64,000 nucleotides of DNA, taken from Acidovorax sp. A1169 (GTDB taxonomy: Bacteria; Pseudomonadota; Gammaproteobacteria; Burkholderiales; Burkholderiaceae_C). The translations under genes and the position numbers were made by a program. The notes beneath the pieces were generated by a model, which did no database searches, was not told where the DNA came from, and saw nothing but the letters and a program-made list of their open reading frames with translations. Positions 61,951-64,000 of this stretch are shown here, in pieces. The stretch lies in NCBI RefSeq assembly GCF_030704685.1, contig NZ_JAUZDX010000004.1, positions 124,001 to 188,000 of the forward strand. Direction: 5' to 3'. Position 1 is the stretch's first letter. Each line of letters opens with the position of its first letter.

Positions 61951-62907
61951 TCAGACCTGCACCGTGAGGTACACCCCCTCGCGCCCCACCACCGGATCGC
62001 GGGTGGGCATGAAAATGGTGCAGCCGTCGCAGGGCGAGCGGATTTCCTTGTCGGCGTCCACCGCGATCAGTTCGCCCTTGGCAAAGGTTTCGAAGCCGAT
62101 GACCGGCCGCGTGAAGGCAAATTGCGGTGTCTGCACCAAGTGCACCTCCAGCAGCCGAAAGCGCCGCGCGGGCGCGCTGTCGGCGGGTGCAGGCAGGGCG
62201 TCGATGAGCCCATGGTGCGCCAGAAAGCGCAGCGTGACGTCGGTGGCCAGGTCGGCAGATGACCGGGCGAAATGCTGCCCGCACTCCACCACCACCGCGC
62301 CCAGGCTGTCGCTGGCCGGGTCGCCGTGGCGGGCATAGGACATCACCCCTGTGCCTGGTGCCGAGCCCGGTGGCATCACCAGGTGCACCAGCGGGTTGCC
62401 CACGGCCAGCGCCAGGCCGGCATTGCGCTCGAACTCCGGGTAGACCCAGAAGGGCTGCACCGGCGCGCGCGTGGAGTGGATGTCGAGAATGCTGTCGGCC
62501 GCAGCCAGCACCGGGCGCAGTTCGCGCGCACGGCGCAGCTCGGGGCTCTGCTCGGTGCCGTCCAGCATCTCGGGCGACCAGATGCGGTTGAGGTTGTGTA
62601 CCAGTTGGCGGTTCTCGTACGGCCGGTCGATGTCGAAGGCCTCGTAGGCCTCGACATTCGCAAAGCCCACCGTGAGCGTGCCGATCTTCGGGCGCACGCC
62701 GGTGTCGAGCAGGTGCGTGGCGGCCACCATGCCGCAGATCTCGTTGCCATGCGTGAGCGCATTGATCAGCACGTGCGGACCGGTCCGGCCCGACTCGAAG
62801 CGGTGCACATAGGCGATGCCGGTGTTGCCCTGGCGGTAGGCCGACAGGTCGCGCGGCAGCACCTCCAGGGGCGAATTGTCGGGGGCGAAGGCGGCTTGCG
62901 TCGACAT
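61951..62907 (-). CDS. succinylglutamate desuccinylase/aspartoacylase-family zinc hydrolase
   Basis: A 318-residue M14-type metallohydrolase. Zinc ligands appear as ALTHGNEICGM (HxxE) near residue 57 and the third His in DSILDIHSTRAP; the catalytic Glu is probably in VVVECGQH. The family deacylates N-acyl amino acids or related compounds. Start at ATG 62907, four bases after the stop of the Bug receptor gene, so they form an operon: the receptor may bind the enzyme's substrate or a related acid. Confidence 0.88.
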   Translation of the reverse strand: MSTQAAFAPDNSPLEVLPRDLSAYRQGNTGIAYVHRFESGRTGPHVLINALTHGNEICGMVAATHLLDTGVRPKIGTLTVGFANVEAYEAFDIDRPYENRQLVHNLNRIWSPEMLDGTEQSPELRRARELRPVLAAADSILDIHSTRAPVQPFWVYPEFERNAGLALAVGNPLVHLVMPPGSAPGTGVMSYARHGDPASDSLGAVVVECGQHFARSSADLATDVTLRFLAHHGLIDALPAPADSAPARRFRLLEVHLVQTPQFAFTRPVIGFETFAKGELIAVDADKEIRSPCDGCTIFMPTRDPVVGREGVYLTVQV

Positions 62908-62911
62908 CGGC

Positions 62912-63916
62912 TTACTCACCCCGGATGCCCAGGCGCTTGACCAGGTCGCCATACACCGCCAGGCGCTCACCCATCATCGCGGTGAACTGCGCGGACGACA
63001 GGGCCTCGGGCACCAGCGCGCCGCGTGTTTGCAGCGCTTCGATCATCGCGGGCTGCTCGGCCACCGAGCGCACGGCCTTGTACAGCGCGGCCAGCACCTC
63101 GGGCGGCGTCTTGGCGGGCGCGGCCAGGCCGATCCACGAGGTGGAGTTGCTCAGGGGGTAGGCCAGTTCTTCGAAGGTGGGCACATCGGGCAGCACCGAC
63201 AGGCGCGTGGGCGCAGCCACGGCCAGCGCACGCAGCTTGCCGGCCTGGATCTGGGGCAGGAAGGGCGCGAGGTTGTCGAGCCCGAACTGCACCTCGTTGG
63301 CCATCAGCGCCGTGACCAGCGGGCCACCGCCCCGGTAGGGCACGTGCACCGCATCGAGCTGCGCGGCGTTCTTGAACAGCTCTGCATTGAGCTGGCCCAT
63401 GCTGCCCGGCCCGGCGCTGCAGAAGTTGAGCTTGCCGGGGTTGGCCTTCACGTGCGCGATGAACTCCTTGAGGTTCTTCGCCGGCACGGCCGGGTTGACC
63501 ACGAGCACATTGGGCGTGCGCGCCAGCTGCGCGATGGAGGCAAAGTCCTTGATCGGGTCGTAGCCCACGTTGGACTGGGTGAGCGGGTTGGCCAGGTGCG
63601 AGCTTTGCGAGGACACGACCAGCGTGTAGCCATCGGCCTTGGCGCGCGCCACCTGGGCGCTGGCGATGGAGCCGCCGGCACCGGCCCGGTTGTCGACCAC
63701 CACCGAGGTGCCCAGCGCCTTGGCCAGCGGCTCGGCATACAGCCGCGCGATCAGGTCCACCGAGCCGCCCGCAGGGAACGGCACCACCAGTGTCACCGGC
63801 CGGGATGGAAAGGCCTGCGCATGGGCCGCAAAAGGCAATGCGGCAGCGGCGGCAGCAAGGCCGGCACCCAGGAGCTCGCGGCGGCGCAGGGTGGAGGCAG
63901 GGGATGTGGAGTTCAT
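62912..63916 (-). CDS. Bug-family tripartite tricarboxylate transporter substrate-binding protein
   Basis: A 334-residue exported protein. The N-terminus LRRRELLGAGLAAAAAALPF resembles a Tat-type signal with cleavage after AHA near residue 34. Mature motifs are FPSRPVTLVVPFPAGGSVDL, VVVDNRAGAGGSIASAQVAR and LNFCSAGPGSMGQLNAELFK, typical of Bug proteins that bind carboxylates. No TctA/TctB membrane genes are adjacent, as is common for these highly duplicated genes in Burkholderiales. The last 84 bases of the window are its AT-rich upstream region. Confidence 0.92.
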   Translation of the reverse strand: MNSTSPASTLRRRELLGAGLAAAAAALPFAAHAQAFPSRPVTLVVPFPAGGSVDLIARLYAEPLAKALGTSVVVDNRAGAGGSIASAQVARAKADGYTLVVSSQSSHLANPLTQSNVGYDPIKDFASIAQLARTPNVLVVNPAVPAKNLKEFIAHVKANPGKLNFCSAGPGSMGQLNAELFKNAAQLDAVHVPYRGGGPLVTALMANEVQFGLDNLAPFLPQIQAGKLRALAVAAPTRLSVLPDVPTFEELAYPLSNSTSWIGLAAPAKTPPEVLAALYKAVRSVAEQPAMIEALQTRGALVPEALSSAQFTAMMGERLAVYGDLVKRLGIRGE

Positions 63917-64000
63917 TGGCGTCCTGGGGTGGTAGAGCAGTGGGATGGAAAAATTTGAAGATATTCTTGCAGTTTGATTTCAAATTTGCAACAACACGCG

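Overview
The window looks like chromosome of a high-GC betaproteobacterium of the Burkholderiales, most likely Comamonadaceae close to Acidovorax. The evidence is the thrS-infC-rpmI order, a Bug-family tripartite tricarboxylate receptor, a PiuC-type dioxygenase beside a TonB receptor, a large set of methyl-accepting chemotaxis proteins (MCPs), and base composition. No rRNA, tRNA, CRISPR array, insertion sequence or prophage gene was seen. All calls were made by reading sequence; no database search was run.

Layout. 1-8.6 kb is housekeeping: rpmI start, infC (non-AUG start), thrS with an apparent threonine attenuator, isocitrate lyase with palindromic operators, an oxidoreductase, an EamA exporter, an RraA-like protein and a SWIB protein. 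8.9-15.8 kb is an iron block: TonB receptor, PiuC-type hydroxylase, FMN hydroxyacid oxidase, bfd-tonB-exbB-exbD and hemP, with Fur-like sites. 16-25.6 kb holds a desaturase, a GlcG-like protein, a Bax-inhibitor-1 protein, a lipoprotein, rlmD and a divergent Lrp regulator/putA pair.

25.6-37.5 kb is a minus-strand nitrogen-acquisition locus in two transcription units: nitrilase-SBP-chemoreceptor-SBP, and livH-livMG-livF-asparaginase-amiC-amiR. Each unit starts with a sigma70-like promoter and a nearly identical leader ending in an intrinsic terminator. The last two genes encode an AmiC-like sensor and an AmiR-like ANTAR antiterminator, so the locus appears to control itself through two copies of one RNA switch and to couple uptake and hydrolysis to chemotaxis.

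37.9-61.4 kb is dominated by signal transduction: a PAS-GGDEF protein behind an FNR-like site, a phosphorelay cluster (REC-Hpt, excisionase-type HTH-REC, REC, HD-GYP, SBP and a frameshifted sensor kinase), a chemotaxis cluster (cheW, MCP, PAS-PAS-MCP, triple-CheW protein, HD-GYP), a PAS-GGDEF-EAL protein with a short receiver-like partner, a NarL-type two-component pair, an FNR with complete cysteine set, an Aer-like receptor and another MCP behind a Fur-like site. 61.4-64 kb contains two gene remnants abutting at a scar, then an aspartoacylase-like hydrolase with a Bug receptor.

The strongest candidates for undescribed biology are the thrS leader (a 13-residue peptide with five Thr codons, a competing hairpin and a terminator) and the duplicated ANTAR-type leader regulon with an embedded chemoreceptor.
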